A stretch of DNA of 64,000 nt from Vesta saturnalis (GCA_036346205.1 JARFJB010000400.1:3418501-3482500); one strand, 5' to 3'; positions 47,757 through 58,845 are shown, numbered from the stretch's first letter. The notes: generated by a model from the sequence alone, not told the origin. Numbers and translations are program-made.

Positions 47757-48700
47757 TATTACATTATTACATTTGATATATTGAGATGTTTAGATAGGAG
47801 TAAGACAAGGATCGGACAGTTTAACTAGTAATTTCTTTAAAAAAAGGGTGTGATTTCAAGCATGATACATGTGCGAGACATTTATTTGATATAATTTGGT
47901 TCACGATGGTTTGAAAGTGGATTTGTTTTGGGCAAAACAATCTGAATAACATTTATACAATTTGATTTAATCATAAAAAGCATTGTGCTACCAACAAAAA
48001 TGTCAGGAATGTTAAATAAACTTATTTCCGTAAATTCAATTCAGTATTTTAGTTTGTTTCAATAAATTTCAGTTTTTCGAAAATATTTTGGCACGTGAAT
48101 ATTTTACAGGTATTTAACACAAAGTGTAAAGATAGATTTATATTAGGGATTTTGTATAAATAGTTTAGAATGCAGGAAATTTGGTAAAATTTAGGAAAGG
48201 GGTATAATATGAACTTAATATGATCATTTCTCACATATTTTTGGAAGCGATTGTGTGACAAACTTAGTGATACAATTTAAATATTAAGAACAGTGCATAG
48301 AACATATTCACACAAAGACATTTACATGTAGATACATTTTTATAGTGGAATTTCAAGAAAGTGTGTTAAACGATATGACTTCTTAATGTAACATTAATTT
48401 ATACAATGCAAGTGATATGAACATTAAATACAATAAAGACAGTTATTACAAGTCATTAGGATAACATTTTGAGTTACATAAACGTTTTTAAGTGTAAGTT
48501 ATTTGTAATTTTAGAATTAAGTTTGGTTATATTTTAAATATTATGTTTTTTCACAAATTTATAGTTTTTTTGATTATATTAGGCTTAAATTATATTATTA
48601 AAGTGATTAATAGGTCTTCCTCATTATTACATAGCAATATAAAGTGTACAAAGCATTTCAGCGCAAAATTTTATGAAATTGGGGTTGAATTTATAATTTT
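47757..48700. other. AT-rich non-coding stretch
   Basis: A frame of 83 codons at 48543-48794 is hydrophobic and low in complexity. It has no recognised similarity. Confidence 0.4.
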
Positions 48701-48704
48701 ACTA

Positions 48705-49604
48705 GATAAACATAAAATTCCTTTAAATTTACGATTTTGGACTTCAAATATGTGTTTTCCTATGCTAAATTTTATCAGGATTACATATATGTAATTAAAT
48801 TAAGTGTAGTTTGTAAGACCAGGTAGATATAAGCAAATTTAAATTAGAATAGGTCATTTTGCATTATATTTAAAGGAACCATATCTTGTTGGATGTCTAT
48901 CTATGCGTAATTTTACACAGATTTCATTTCTGTCATTAGAATTTGAATCCGTAATTTAATAAGAAAGATATGGGTAAATTTCTATTTTAGTTAAGTTTGT
49001 AAATTTTTTCAACCAATCAGAAACTTGGTTACATATTTAGATTTGCTAAAAAAAAAATTGAAGATTTAGTAACAACCAAAAGGGTATAAAAGGAATTGCC
49101 CTGGAAGTGGATCTCTCTCTATAATTTGTCAGTTTTTTTGAAAAGGTTAAAATAGTGTTGTGTTTTTGTGTTACAAGTAAGTTTTTCTAACCTAAATAAT
49201 CATCGGATAAACATAAAATTCCTTTAAATTTACGATTTTGGACTTCAGATGTGTGTTTTCCTATGCTAAATTGTATCAGGATTACATATATGTAATTAAA
49301 TTAAGTGTAGTTTGTAAGACCAGGTAGATATAAGCAAATTTAAATTAGAATAGGTCATTTTGCATTATATTTAAAGGAACCATATCTTGTTGGATGTCTA
49401 TCTATGCGTAATTTTACACAGATTTCATTTCTGTCATTAGAATTTGAATCCGTAATTTAATAAGAAAGATATGGCTATAGTTAAGTTTGTAAATTGCCCT
49501 GGAAGTGGATCTCTCTCTATAATTTGTCAGTTTTTTTGAAAAGGTTAAAATAGTGTTGTGTTTTTGTGTTACAAGTAAGTTTTTCTAACCTAAATAATCA
49601 TCGG
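48705..49604. repeat. Tandem duplication (501 bp and 399 bp)
   Basis: Copy 1 is 48705-49205 and copy 2 is 49206-49604, head to tail. Over the first 270 bases only a handful of differences are visible, for example TCAAATATGTG against TCAGATGTGTG. Copy 2 lacks about 102 bases present in copy 1 at about 48998-49095. The missing part carries CCAATCAG and TATAAAA. Both copies end in ACAAGTAAGTTTTTC. Confidence 0.9.
49013..49175 (+). promoter_or_regulatory. Candidate promoter and first-exon signals in tandem copy 1
   Basis: CCAATCAG at about 49013, TATAAAA at 49085-49091, a TCAGT initiator-like site at 49129-49133 and a GTAAGT donor-like site at about 49177 follow in order. The TATA-to-TCAGT spacing (about 46 bases) is longer than usual. 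Each motif could be chance. Confidence 0.3.
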
Positions 49605-49771
49605 GAAAAATTTAATAAATAAGAGTATTCAGGCGCAATTGTTTTTATACCGACAATAGTTTAAATATTTAAGTTCGCTACCGATACCTGTGCGTTTTGG
49701 TAAAATTCATTACGAATTAATTTTTTTTTGTGACGATTTATGTTGGACGTATATATATATATCCACGAACG

Positions 49772-49776
<5 letters not shown>

Positions 49777-49826
<50 letters not shown>
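49777..49826. repeat. (TA)n between 20-bp inverted repeats
   Basis: ATCCACGAACGCATTCTATA at 49761-49780 and its exact complement at 49823-49842 flank the TA run. Confidence 0.9.
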
Positions 49827-49831
<5 letters not shown>

Positions 49832-50373
49832 CGTTCGTGGATAAATTCAATTAAAATTCGAATGGGAGTTTAGGAAGAAAACGCCCGGACCTGTCGATGC
49901 TTATTTTCAATTTAGAATTTTTTACGTAAAAGTGAAATATACAGGGTGTGTCAAGAAAAAAACCCTTTTTTTATTGCATAATTAGAAAGGCTACATCTTT
50001 TTACGTCCGATAAGATAAATATGGACGATAAACATTAAAAAATTTCATTGTCAAAATAGGAAAATGTTAAATTTTGTTAAAATTATTTTAATTATTTGCA
50101 CGTTAGCAACTTGTGTTTAGTTTTTTGATAGGCAACAACATTGTTATAGTTGATTTTATCTAGTACTTCTGCAATAACAAATGTGGGTGAACATTTTAAA
50201 AAAATGTCGGCGACGTCATATCTTTTTCTTGAAACACCCTATATATTTCACTTTTACGTAAAAAAATTTCTAAATTGAAAATAAAAATCGACGGGTCCGA
50301 GCATTTTCTTCTTAAACTCCCATTTGAATTTTAATAGAATTTATCGGCTACGTTACGAACGTACTGTATATAT

Positions 50374-50376
<3 letters not shown>
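49827..50376. mobile_element. Mariner-like MITE between two (TA)n tracts
   Basis: The arms 49838-49955 and about 50219-50345 pair through ATAAATTC, AATGGGAGTTTA, TTTTCAATTTAGAA and TTTTACGTAAAAGTGAAATA. An inner pair, TACAGGGTGTGTCAAG at 49941 and CTTGAAACACCCTATA near 50229, is of transposon-end type. The pairing therefore continues roughly 110 bases outward past those ends to the TA tracts. There is no coding sequence. Confidence 0.75.

Positions 50377-50448
<72 letters not shown>
50377..50448. repeat. (TA)n between 20-bp inverted repeats
   Basis: GTACTGTATATATGTTTATA at 50361-50380 and its exact complement at 50445-50464 flank the run. Confidence 0.9.
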
Positions 50449-50451
<3 letters not shown>

Positions 50452-50560
50452 ATATATACAGTACCGAGGCGACATTTTAAAATTCGGTTTTCGTGAGACA
50501 ATAGGTACACCACGTGTCCACATTTTAAAATTATTTTCACTTCTACATGTTGTTCACATA

Positions 50561-52953
50561 CAGAGTGTTGCACAAAACATATGATTTTTTAAATGGTACA
50601 CCCAGTATATTTGCATTTTTGGAAAGCCACATTAATGCTGATCAAATTGATACCAAATTATAAGGGGTTATCTTCAACCGTTCGCCCGATAGAGGGAGCG
50701 ATTTGCAAAAAAAGGGCTATACTTTGGACACTTGTAATCCCCAAAATATTTTAGATATTGTTATCGGGTTTTCACCAAAAAATAGATTTTTTAATGTAGA
50801 TTTCATGTTATGCGTGGTAAAAAAAGCATGTGTATTCTAATAAGAGGGTTTTTAACTAAGGCATAATTTACAAAAACTTTTTTTTCAAATGCAACACCCT
50901 GTATATTTTGGTTTTGGTGAATGTAGATTTTCATAATATTTCTTACGATACCACTACTGTATAGGTTAAAGTAAACACAAAAAAGTTACAACGGTTTAAA
51001 ATTTTTATTTTTATTGAACTGTGTTTATCCAAACATTATGTCATTAATTTGTTCTACTTATTGTACGCATTCTTATTTTTTTGTTCACCCGAACAAACGA
51101 AAATATTACAAAAATGGAGCACGTGCTTTATGTAGTACATTTTCCAATCAGGTAACCATAAATTATTCTCAAGCAATCTTTGCACCTTTTGTAAAAATCA
51201 CGGTAGCTTTGGAAGAAAATTAAATGTCAAATAATAGAATCAGTAGATATTTAACATAGCGAATTGTTGAAGTTTTATAATATTTATTAAGTTAATTTGA
51301 TTACGTCCGTGTTTATTCTTAGTTGTTTATTGATTTTTTTATTTATTTTGCACTTCAATTGAAAATGAACTTTACTTATGAAGAGTTAGTGAAACATGGT
51401 GTAGACTTTGGGCGATGCGGATAGAAATTGTCTTTTGGCGTCCAGAATTTACTGACAAAAATATCCTTTAGCCCGTTTCCAAAACTAGAGACGTTTGAAA
51501 ACTTACGAACACGGTTTGAGCAAACTTGTAGCGCCAAATATTTACCCAAATCCTATGAAAATTGTCATACTACAAACGAGGATGCAGAATTACAAGTCTT
51601 GTTAGCGATTGAAGAAAATCCGCATATGAGTACAAGACAAATTGAACTTCACCAGGGGATAATCAAATCTTCGGTTCACATAATAATTAGAAGATGCAAG
51701 TACCATCCCTACCATTTATGTTTGCATCAATCTCTTCATGGTCAAGATTTCCAAAATAGAATAATGTTGTGTAATATTTGCTCCAACAAAATTGATCAAA
51801 TTCCAAACTTTTACAATACAGTTCTGTTCAGTGACGAAGCAACCTTCAACAATATCGGTGTCGCTAATAAGCATAATATGCATTACTATGCTCACGAAAA
51901 CCCATGTTGAGTACGCTAGGTGGATTTCCAACACCAGTGGTCCCTGAATGGGCGGGGAGCAATCCTAGGCGATAAAGTTATCGGCCATTCTTCTTTCAAG
52001 AACGACTTGATGGAGAACAGTACCTTAGATTTATAGAGCACGATTTGCCCATTTTACTGAAAGAGGTTGATCTTCAAACACGGAGATTAATGTTTCTTCA
52101 GCATGATGGTGCGCCTGCCCATTTTTACCGGAACGTAAGACATTACTTAAATCACTGGCTAGGAAACCGATGGAATGGTCGAGGAGGCGATATTTTATGG
52201 CCAGCAAGATTGCCCGATCTAACACCTATAGACTTTTTTCTCTGAGGATATACAAAACAGAAAGTGTATGAAGAATTGCCAACTGCGCAGGACATGAAAA
52301 ATCGCATATCAACAGCTTTTAGAAATATTACCCCCCAAATGTTAAACATGGTTAAAGAAAATTTTGCAAGACGTCTTAAAGTTTGTGTTCAGGAAGGTGG
52401 GAATAGTTTTGAGCATTTACTGAAAATTTCCGTCTCTTTCCACAAATAAAACTGCACTTAAGTCGTGTAAATTTTTTAGCGTGTTAAACTTATGCCCTGT
52501 CCAATAAAAATTGAAACTTTAAACCGTTGTAACTTTTTTGTTTACTTTAACCTATACAATAGTGGTATCGTAAGAAACCTTATAAAAATCTACATTCAGC
52601 AAAACCAACATCTACAGGATGTTGCATTTGAAAAAAAAAGTTTTTGTAAATTTTGCCTTAGTCAAAAATCCTCTTATTAGAATACACGTTTTATTTACCA
52701 CGCATTACATGTAATCTACATTAAAATATCTATTTTTCTGTGAAAACCCGATATCAATATCTCAAATATTTTGGGGATTGCAAGTGTCCGAAGCATAGCC
52801 CTTTTTTTTGCAAATAACACTCTCTATCGAGAGAACGGTTGGAAATAACCCCATATAATTTGGTATCAATTGGATCAGCATTAATGTGGATTATCAAAAA
52901 TGCCATAATATACGGGATGTACCCTTAAAAAACATATTTTGTGCAACACTCTG
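50561..52953 (+). mobile_element. Mariner-type element with about 450-base modular arms
   Basis: The ends are CAGAGTGTTGCAC at 50561 and the complement ending at 52953, with TA outside. Pairing runs to about 51005 and 52505, for example around CCGATAxxxGGAGCG, GGTTTTCACCAAAAAATAG and AAAGTTACAACGGTTTAAA. Inside the left arm GCAACACCCTG-TA ends at about 50901, and the right arm mirrors it with TA-CAGGATGTTGC near 52611. Each arm is therefore a 340-base unit with two ends, plus about 100 inner bases. Outside the TA, TGTTGTTCACA and TGTGAACAACA extend the symmetry by 11-12 bases. Confidence 0.9.
51364..52449 (+). pseudogene. Mariner-type transposase (DD41D), few lesions
   Basis: ATG at 51364 gives MNFTYEELVKHGVDFGRCG before a TAG. 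From 51428 a 160-codon frame includes NEDAELQVLLAIEENPHMST, RQIELHQGIIKSSVHIIIRR (helix-turn-helix), KYHPYHLCLHQSLHG and LFSDEATFNNIGVANKHN (first Asp). It stops at ENPC. After a shift, 51920-52245 reads through LMFLQHDGAPAHFYRN (second Asp) and WPARLPDLTPIDFFL (third Asp, 41 residues later) to a TGA where Trp is expected before GYTKQKVYEELP. The C-terminus ends after GGNSFEHLL near 52449. About three or four lesions separate it from a continuous frame. Confidence 0.85.
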
Positions 52954-52997
52954 TATGTGAACAACAAACATAAGTTGCACCACGGTCTAGCTCAGCA

Positions 52998-54150
52998 AGG
53001 TACAATACTTATGAAACTTACTGTAAACTGAGAGCTCTTTTTGACGGGTTGTGAGGGATGCAGAGATACGTCCATAGATATAATCAGTAAAGCATTTATT
53101 GATTTTTTCTTGTTAGACGCTACTCAATTTTATAAATTTAATAATTAAAATACAACTAAAATTTAGAAAGTTGTACATTAATACTATAGGTAATCTGAAT
53201 AACACTAAACAGCTGTATTTATATGTATATTTAAGAAAAAATGTCTGATTGATTTCACCATAAAATAACTAAAAAGGTATTTCTCGTAAATCTTTACGGT
53301 ATTAAATAATTTCTAATTTAACACAACTATACAAGCATGCAATCTATTTTTTACTTAAAATTCAAAATCGAATATGACCAACACTGCATTTAATACTAAA
53401 ACGTATACTTGACCTATGGCAACAACATTATAGTTAATAGGTTATGCACTCAAAGGCTTTTATATTAGAAACCGAAATCAAATGTTGCATTATAACCGTA
53501 TCAAAACAACACTATACTGATTTGTTATTTCTTTAAGCTACATAAGCAAGATTCGAACAACGAAAGCTGGCATTAGACGACGAAAGCAGATATATGAATA
53601 GCATGCGTTACTGATGCAAAACAAAGGTCCCTCCATTTATAATCCATGAAGATGAAGTTGCCTTATCATGCACGCCATTTTATGCATGTTAACATCGTGA
53701 CGTCATCCACCACGCTTTTGCAACGATACGAAATTCATTAACATAAGAGCTTTTTCTTAACACAATCGGTTTTCCTTAATGTAGGGGATTATCTTCGTTC
53801 CTATTAAAGATAATATATACAAAAATGTAATTAAAAGCCTTACATACCGTATACAAGGGAAGCAAAACTTAAAAACACAACGTACTAAATGGACGGTAGA
53901 AGAAACGGAAATGAATTAATCGTGATCAGTTTGCATTTGCGCATAGAACAACAAAAATTGATAGCCCTTATAGACCATAACATATGTACAGAGACGTTCG
54001 TAATTACGTACACTAAAGAGAAAATATCGACATACACCAAAATTTAATTATTGAAAGGAAAAAGATACCAACGTAATGTAAATATATTTATCAATAACTT
54101 AAATCCAAACTTAAATTAAGGTTGTCAAGAAATGGCGCGTTACAATACAC
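52998..54150. repeat. Unclassified dispersed repeat, copy Q2 (inverted)
   Basis: The inverted partner of 5788-6992. Matching words include TCGTAAATCTTTACGGTA, GATACCAACGTAATGTAAA and ACTTATGAAACTTACTGT. Its right limit is set by GGCGCGTTACAATAC, which matches GTAACGTGCC in Q1. Confidence 0.75.
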
Positions 54151-54270
54151 ACACACCCACGCACGCACGCACGCACCCGCACGCCCGCACCCACCCGCCC
54201 GCCTACCCGTCCGCCCGCCTGCCCTCTCGCCCACCCCCTCACCCACCCACCGACCCATCCACCCACCCCA
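54148..54270. repeat. GC-rich C/A/G simple-sequence tract
   Basis: An (AC)n, (ACGC)n and (CCCR)n mosaic without G-poor breaks. The Pro/His/Thr and Gly/Arg-rich open frames across it on both strands are artefacts. Confidence 0.9.
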
Positions 54271-54271
54271 A

Positions 54272-54632
54272 ATATCGTACCTGTTGGTTTCAACTAGATA
54301 GAACACCGGCTCATTGCGCTAGGCAAGTAACAACGGAACTGTTCGAAACGTTCGATGATCGTATGTTTAGACGTTTAGGACCGTGGCAATTGCTTGCAAG
54401 ATCACCCGACCTCACGCCACTTAATTGTTACTTTTGGTATAATTTGAAAAAAGTGTACATTACACCGGTACGCAGTACACAAGACCTGCGCCAGCGAGTG
54501 ATCAGTAGCATTGAAGAGCTAGATACAAATGAATCTGTAAGTATTCGGATTTTAAAATATTTGAAAACCAACATTTTTAAAATGTATTCTTTTTTTACTT
54601 ATTTTGTTATTTTCATTGATATTCGATGTTGA
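54272..54632 (+). pseudogene. Mariner-type transposase C-terminal relic
   Basis: After the GC-rich tract an open frame encodes CWFQLDRTPAHCARQVTT (second catalytic Asp, with Arg for Gly) and LLARSPDLTPLNCYFW. There the third catalytic Asp is replaced by Asn, 41 residues after the second. It ends shortly after VYITPVRSTQDLRQRV. The N-terminal two thirds are absent, and the simple-sequence tract takes their place. No inverted ends were found. Confidence 0.8.
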
Positions 54633-54639
54633 ACTTATT

Positions 54640-55337
54640 TGTTATTCGATATACTGATAAATAGCTTGTTTTAAGTTTCGACTCATTATTAATGAAATTA
54701 TTTTGTAATCGTACAAACTTTCTCTTGATCATTGGTTGTAAATCAGGGTAAATTTCATTGAACTTCCTGCATGTTCTTGCTATAATTTGGTCACATTAAC
54801 CATGAAGAGTAAACAATTCATGAAAACCTCATTTGAATATCTATTTCCCTCCATTATTAATCTTTTCCATTCACTATTGTTCATAAACGCCCGAACGTTC
54901 TATTAATAATGCATATGCCACCTTGATATTCAAGGTTATTCACATGAAACGCAAAAATAATCATATTTTTATAGAAACTTGCTTTTAATTTGGAACCTCA
55001 CTATTTAGGTGTAGAAACATGCTACATCATTTGAGCGGCACTTCAATTCTTTTTCATTGATTATTTACGTTATTCATTACATATTGTTTCTGCAACTTTT
55101 TGTTTTATTGATTGAAATAAATCCAAGTTTATAATAATTTCGTAAATTAGGTAGGTACTGCATTCACTGTATTTATTAAACAAGGCATATTTAACATTTT
55201 TAACATGCGGTATTACTTTACTCAGTATTTTTTAAGTTTAACCTTACTGTAGAGAATAATGAATTCCGGTAGTAAAATAAAGTATCTAACCTACGTTTTT
55301 GGAAACATTCATCTATTATAAAGTGAACTGTCACTTT

Positions 55338-55340
<3 letters not shown>
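54640..55340. other. AT-rich non-coding stretch
   Basis: No gene was recognised. Confidence 0.5.

Positions 55341-55405
<65 letters not shown>
55341..55405. repeat. (TA)n microsatellite
   Basis: A 65-base TA run directly followed by CAGGTGCGG, a transposon-end-like sequence. Confidence 0.95.
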
Positions 55406-55408
<3 letters not shown>

Positions 55409-56682
55409 GTGCGGAAAATTACCGACAAACTTCTACATTAAGTTCCCAGGACATTTCTCCCGCTTTAAATTTGATCCCAAAATACACCACTAAAAAGGTA
55501 CACGCTCTCAAAGTTCAATGTAAACTGTAGAAAATTCACTTTATCTCCGTAATTATGAAAATTTTTTATTGATTTTCCTACAGTGGGCCTATCCTATACA
55601 AGTCAAGATTTTATAGAAATTTAAGAAAATTTTCATCACCAGAACTACCCGTTCAGCAGGGGCGTCAACCTTCAACCCTTAAACAAATTATTTTTGCGAA
55701 ATAAATTAAAAATTTTCTGCTTTATTTTGGTGACACATTTCAAAATAAAGGAATTTTGTCTCTTAAATTTTTTTTCTAAAATCTACGGTTCTTGAGAAAA
55801 TTTGAAAAATAATTTGTATTTTGAAAGAATTGATCCGTACTTATTTGATAATTCATTTAGTAGTAGGCTGCGCCTTCAAGACAAAACAAAATTAGTTAAC
55901 TGTCAAAAGTTCTTACCTACTTAAAGTAAAACGTATTCCTTTGTATTATTTTATATTTGTTTATGACGAAACGTTACTGATATTCAAAATTGACTGATAT
56001 GCATTTTGTATTTGGCGAATGTGGATGTAATTCTCGAGCTGCAGCAAGAAGATATTTAGAAATATTTCCAAATAGACATCAATCGTACCATACCACTCTT
56101 ACTTCTATTAACCGTCATCTTTCTGAAACAGGTATTTTTTGCAAAGGAAACCAAATTTTGGACGTAAGCGTCACATTAGAACTGTTTACGTAGAGGAGCG
56201 CACATTGGAAATTATTGAGGATAATCCAACTACAAACACTAGACGCGTTACTTCTCAATTGAATATTTCTAAAAATTCTGTTCACCGAACAATTGTTAAA
56301 ACCGTCCCACATCCAAAATGTTCAAGAACTTTTACGGACAGATGTACTACTACTCAGAATGTTGCTCGAATTATTTTTACTAGAGATGGCATCTGTAATT
56401 CCTATAACTTCCACAATTGGGTAGATGAAAATCCTATTGTAATTCATGAAGGTCGCTTTCAACATAAATTCAGTATAAATGTCTAGGCAGGAATTGTTGA
56501 ATTTACCCAACCGACTAGACAGCGCAGCTGAAGTTTTTACAGAATAACTAGTGCGAACTTCTAGAAGATTAAATGTCAGAGCTGAGACAATCTTTATGCA
56601 CGATGATACCCGACTTATTAGATCATTTTACAACTTTTGGCCAAGTTTCGCCAACATCGGCCGTCATGTATGGATGTCTGTA
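55406..56682 (+). mobile_element. Truncated mariner-type element starting at (TA)n
   Basis: The 5' end CAGGTGCGGAAAATTACC abuts the (TA)n at 55341-55405. About 580 bases of leader precede the transposase relic. No matching right end was found. A TG-rich simple repeat at 56683-56733 and a LINE follow. Confidence 0.6.
55990..56682 (+). pseudogene. Mariner-type transposase relic (DUF4817-like N-terminus)
   Basis: From 55990 the frame MHFVFGECGCNSRAAARRYL then FPNRHQSYH is the DUF4817-type helix-turn-helix, continuing to RHLSETGIF. A shift near 56135 leads to KPNFGRKRHIRTVYVEERTL and a second helix-turn-helix (TNTRRVTSQLNISKNSVHRT). The frame ends with DENPIVIHEGRFQHKFSINV and TAG near 56486. 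The first catalytic block is deleted, since HFN-type sequence joins directly to NWVDENP. A possible second block (FMHDDTR) lies near 56600. Confidence 0.75.
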
Positions 56683-56733
56683 TATGCGTGTATGTGCGTG
56701 CGTGTATATGCGTGCGTGTGTGTGTCTGTGTAA
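56683..56733. repeat. (TG)n-rich simple repeat
   Basis: TGTATGTGCGTGCGTGTATATGC-type mixed repeat at the junction of a mariner relic and a LINE. Confidence 0.85.
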
Positions 56734-56739
56734 TGTAAA

Positions 56740-57720
56740 TTCACAAATACCCAAACATGAGATAGGAAATATGGTAGTGGTACATGAAGAACAAGATATT
56801 GAAGAACAGCAGATTATAGGGGTACTTAAAAAGCTGAAGTACAGGAAAAGCCCCGGGCACGATGGGATATACAATGAGTTATTGAAATACGGAGGACATA
56901 GGCTAACGTGTGAACTAACAAAACTACTAAACAAGCTCTTTAAAATAAGAACAATCCCGAATGAGTGGAAACAGCTGTAGTGATCCCAGTTTTTAAAAAA
57001 TGGGACAGAATAATACCAGTTAACTACCGGGGTATCACATTACCAGACCTAAAACTTACAACAAAAATAATGAATGATAGGATAAACGAGATAATCACAT
57101 TAGCCGGCGAACAGCAGGGCTTCAGAATAGGCAGGTCATGCGTTGATGCAATCTTTGTGATGTAACAGCTTATTGAAAATGGACTTGAATTTATTAATCC
57201 GGTGTTTATGTTCATGGTAGATTTAGAAAAACCATTCGATAAAATATCTTTAAAAGACGAATACAGAAAAGAGGAATGCAAAACAAATCACCGGGTTAGT
57301 GAAGGACATATATAAATAACAAGATGCTTATAAAAGTGAATGGGGAGTACCTAGGGCTTGTAGAAACCAAAACGGGAGTACGACACGGGAACTCATTAAG
57401 TCCATTATTCTTTAATATTGTAATGGATGAGGTTATACATGAAGTCAAAACTAGACCTGGATACAAAATGCATGGTTCGGAAGTAAAAAATAATTTGCTA
57501 CGCCGATGACTCAATATTAATTGCCGAAAACGAAGACCAACTAGAAAGGTTAGTAATGAAAATCAAGCTGTAAGCAGCACAACATGGCAATATACACTAA
57601 GAAAACCAAATGCATGCTCATTAGTAGGGAGCCGATAAGATGCAAATTGCAAATCTATGAGGGCAACATAGAACAGAGAGATTTTCGACGAGATTTTCCT
57701 TGGCACGAATATTGGGTTAC
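56740..57720 (+). mobile_element. RTE-like LINE fragment
   Basis: This block is truncated at both ends. It begins inside the region before RT motif 0 and ends shortly after the catalytic YADD box. Neither a 3' tail nor target duplications were identified. Confidence 0.75.
56740..57720 (+). pseudogene. LINE reverse transcriptase (RTE-like), frameshifted, YADD retained
   Basis: The first frame reads LKKLKYRKSPGHDGIYNELL, then IPNEWKQL and TAG. A second frame has FKKWDRIIPVNYRGITLPDL (RT motifs 0-1), then LAGEQQGFRIGRSCVDAIFV and a TAA. MFMVDLEKPFDKI follows, where motif A has Pro for Ala. A third frame has VETKTGVRHGNSLSPLFFNI (motif B). After one shift comes CYADDSILIAENEDQLERL, with an intact catalytic box. 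Four or more lesions are needed to explain it. The wording is that of RTE-type elements, but related clades cannot be excluded. Confidence 0.8.
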
Positions 57721-57724
57721 TTGA

Positions 57725-58760
57725 CAATATGGCGCGGGATAGTAAGCAGTTGAACATTTTCTTATGACGTAATTTCTATCGAACGTTTACGGAAAGGGCA
57801 TATCGTTTTTACCGCGTTTGTTGTTTGATGAATAAATATGTTGGGTGATTGGTTAATTAAGATAGAAGGAGATGATATTGAAGATGACGTGAAATGAATG
57901 TAGCATAAGGCAGTTTTGATAAGGATGCCGTAGCGTCAGGACTCTTGATTGCGGCTGTGCCACACGCACGAAAATTTTTTTGTTTGGAGGTATTAAATTA
58001 TTTACGCCCATATTGGGAGGCTTGGTGAAGTACATCGCTGGAAGTCTTCCCGTTAACCGTAATTTGAGGGGGAGCCCACCAGGTGTCTGTATAACAAAGA
58101 GGCTGCTCCCAAGTTAAGGTAAACATTTCTGTACACTGTTTTGCTGTGGTTGACAAATGTTAATAAATTTTTGTGTGTATTTTATTTTTTTTGTAAGTGC
58201 GAACGGTTGAATACGCTGTCATTTGAGGTTAGAGTCTTATTATTATATCGTTAAATCTTAATACAAGCGTATTCGTCCGTGATATGATCCAAATTTATTT
58301 GCTTGTTTCTTTTTATTTGTTATACTGACGAATTTGTATCAAAATTACATGTGTCAAATGCGTTACAAGCAGAACGAATTTTTTTGTTATAACCATTTGT
58401 TATTTTGGCTCACGCATAATAATTACAATAATTTTTAGTAAAGGCCGACGTTAAAACTAGCTAGTATCATTAGTAAATTAGGTTATCAATTTGAATAGAA
58501 CGATATGATTAATGAATCTAGGTTAATGTATTTGTCGTGTTTTTTTTAATGTAAACCTATTTATTATACAGCACAACATTTACGCACATTTTAAATGTTT
58601 GTTTTTTTATGAGATCGAATCATTCAATTAACGCCAATATTTTTGCGTTTATTTGGAGTAAAGAAATTAGGTACGAAAGATATTGATTATTAAATTATAA
58701 CGTAAGTTTGAAATGTTGAAGATAAGTTTTAATAGACATACCGTAACGTAACCTCAAAGT
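57725..58760. other. Non-coding stretch
   Basis: A moderately GC-richer patch at 57880-58110 (GGGGGAGCCCACCAGGTG) is unassigned. No gene was recognised. Confidence 0.4.
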
Positions 58761-58845
58761 AGGTCGTTGAGGGAACAACTGCTTATTTGCATGCCAGGAA
58801 TAGTTTTTCGGGAAGTCGCAATTTTTTTTGAAGTGACTTTTGCAG

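Noticed and set aside
48705..49604. LTR pair of a retrotransposon
   Set aside because: The direct copies abut with no internal region, TG...CA ends, primer-binding site or polypurine tract.
54111..54306. Gly/Arg-rich minus-strand and Pro/His-rich plus-strand frames
   Set aside because: They read through a simple-sequence tract. Only the transposase relic downstream is supported.
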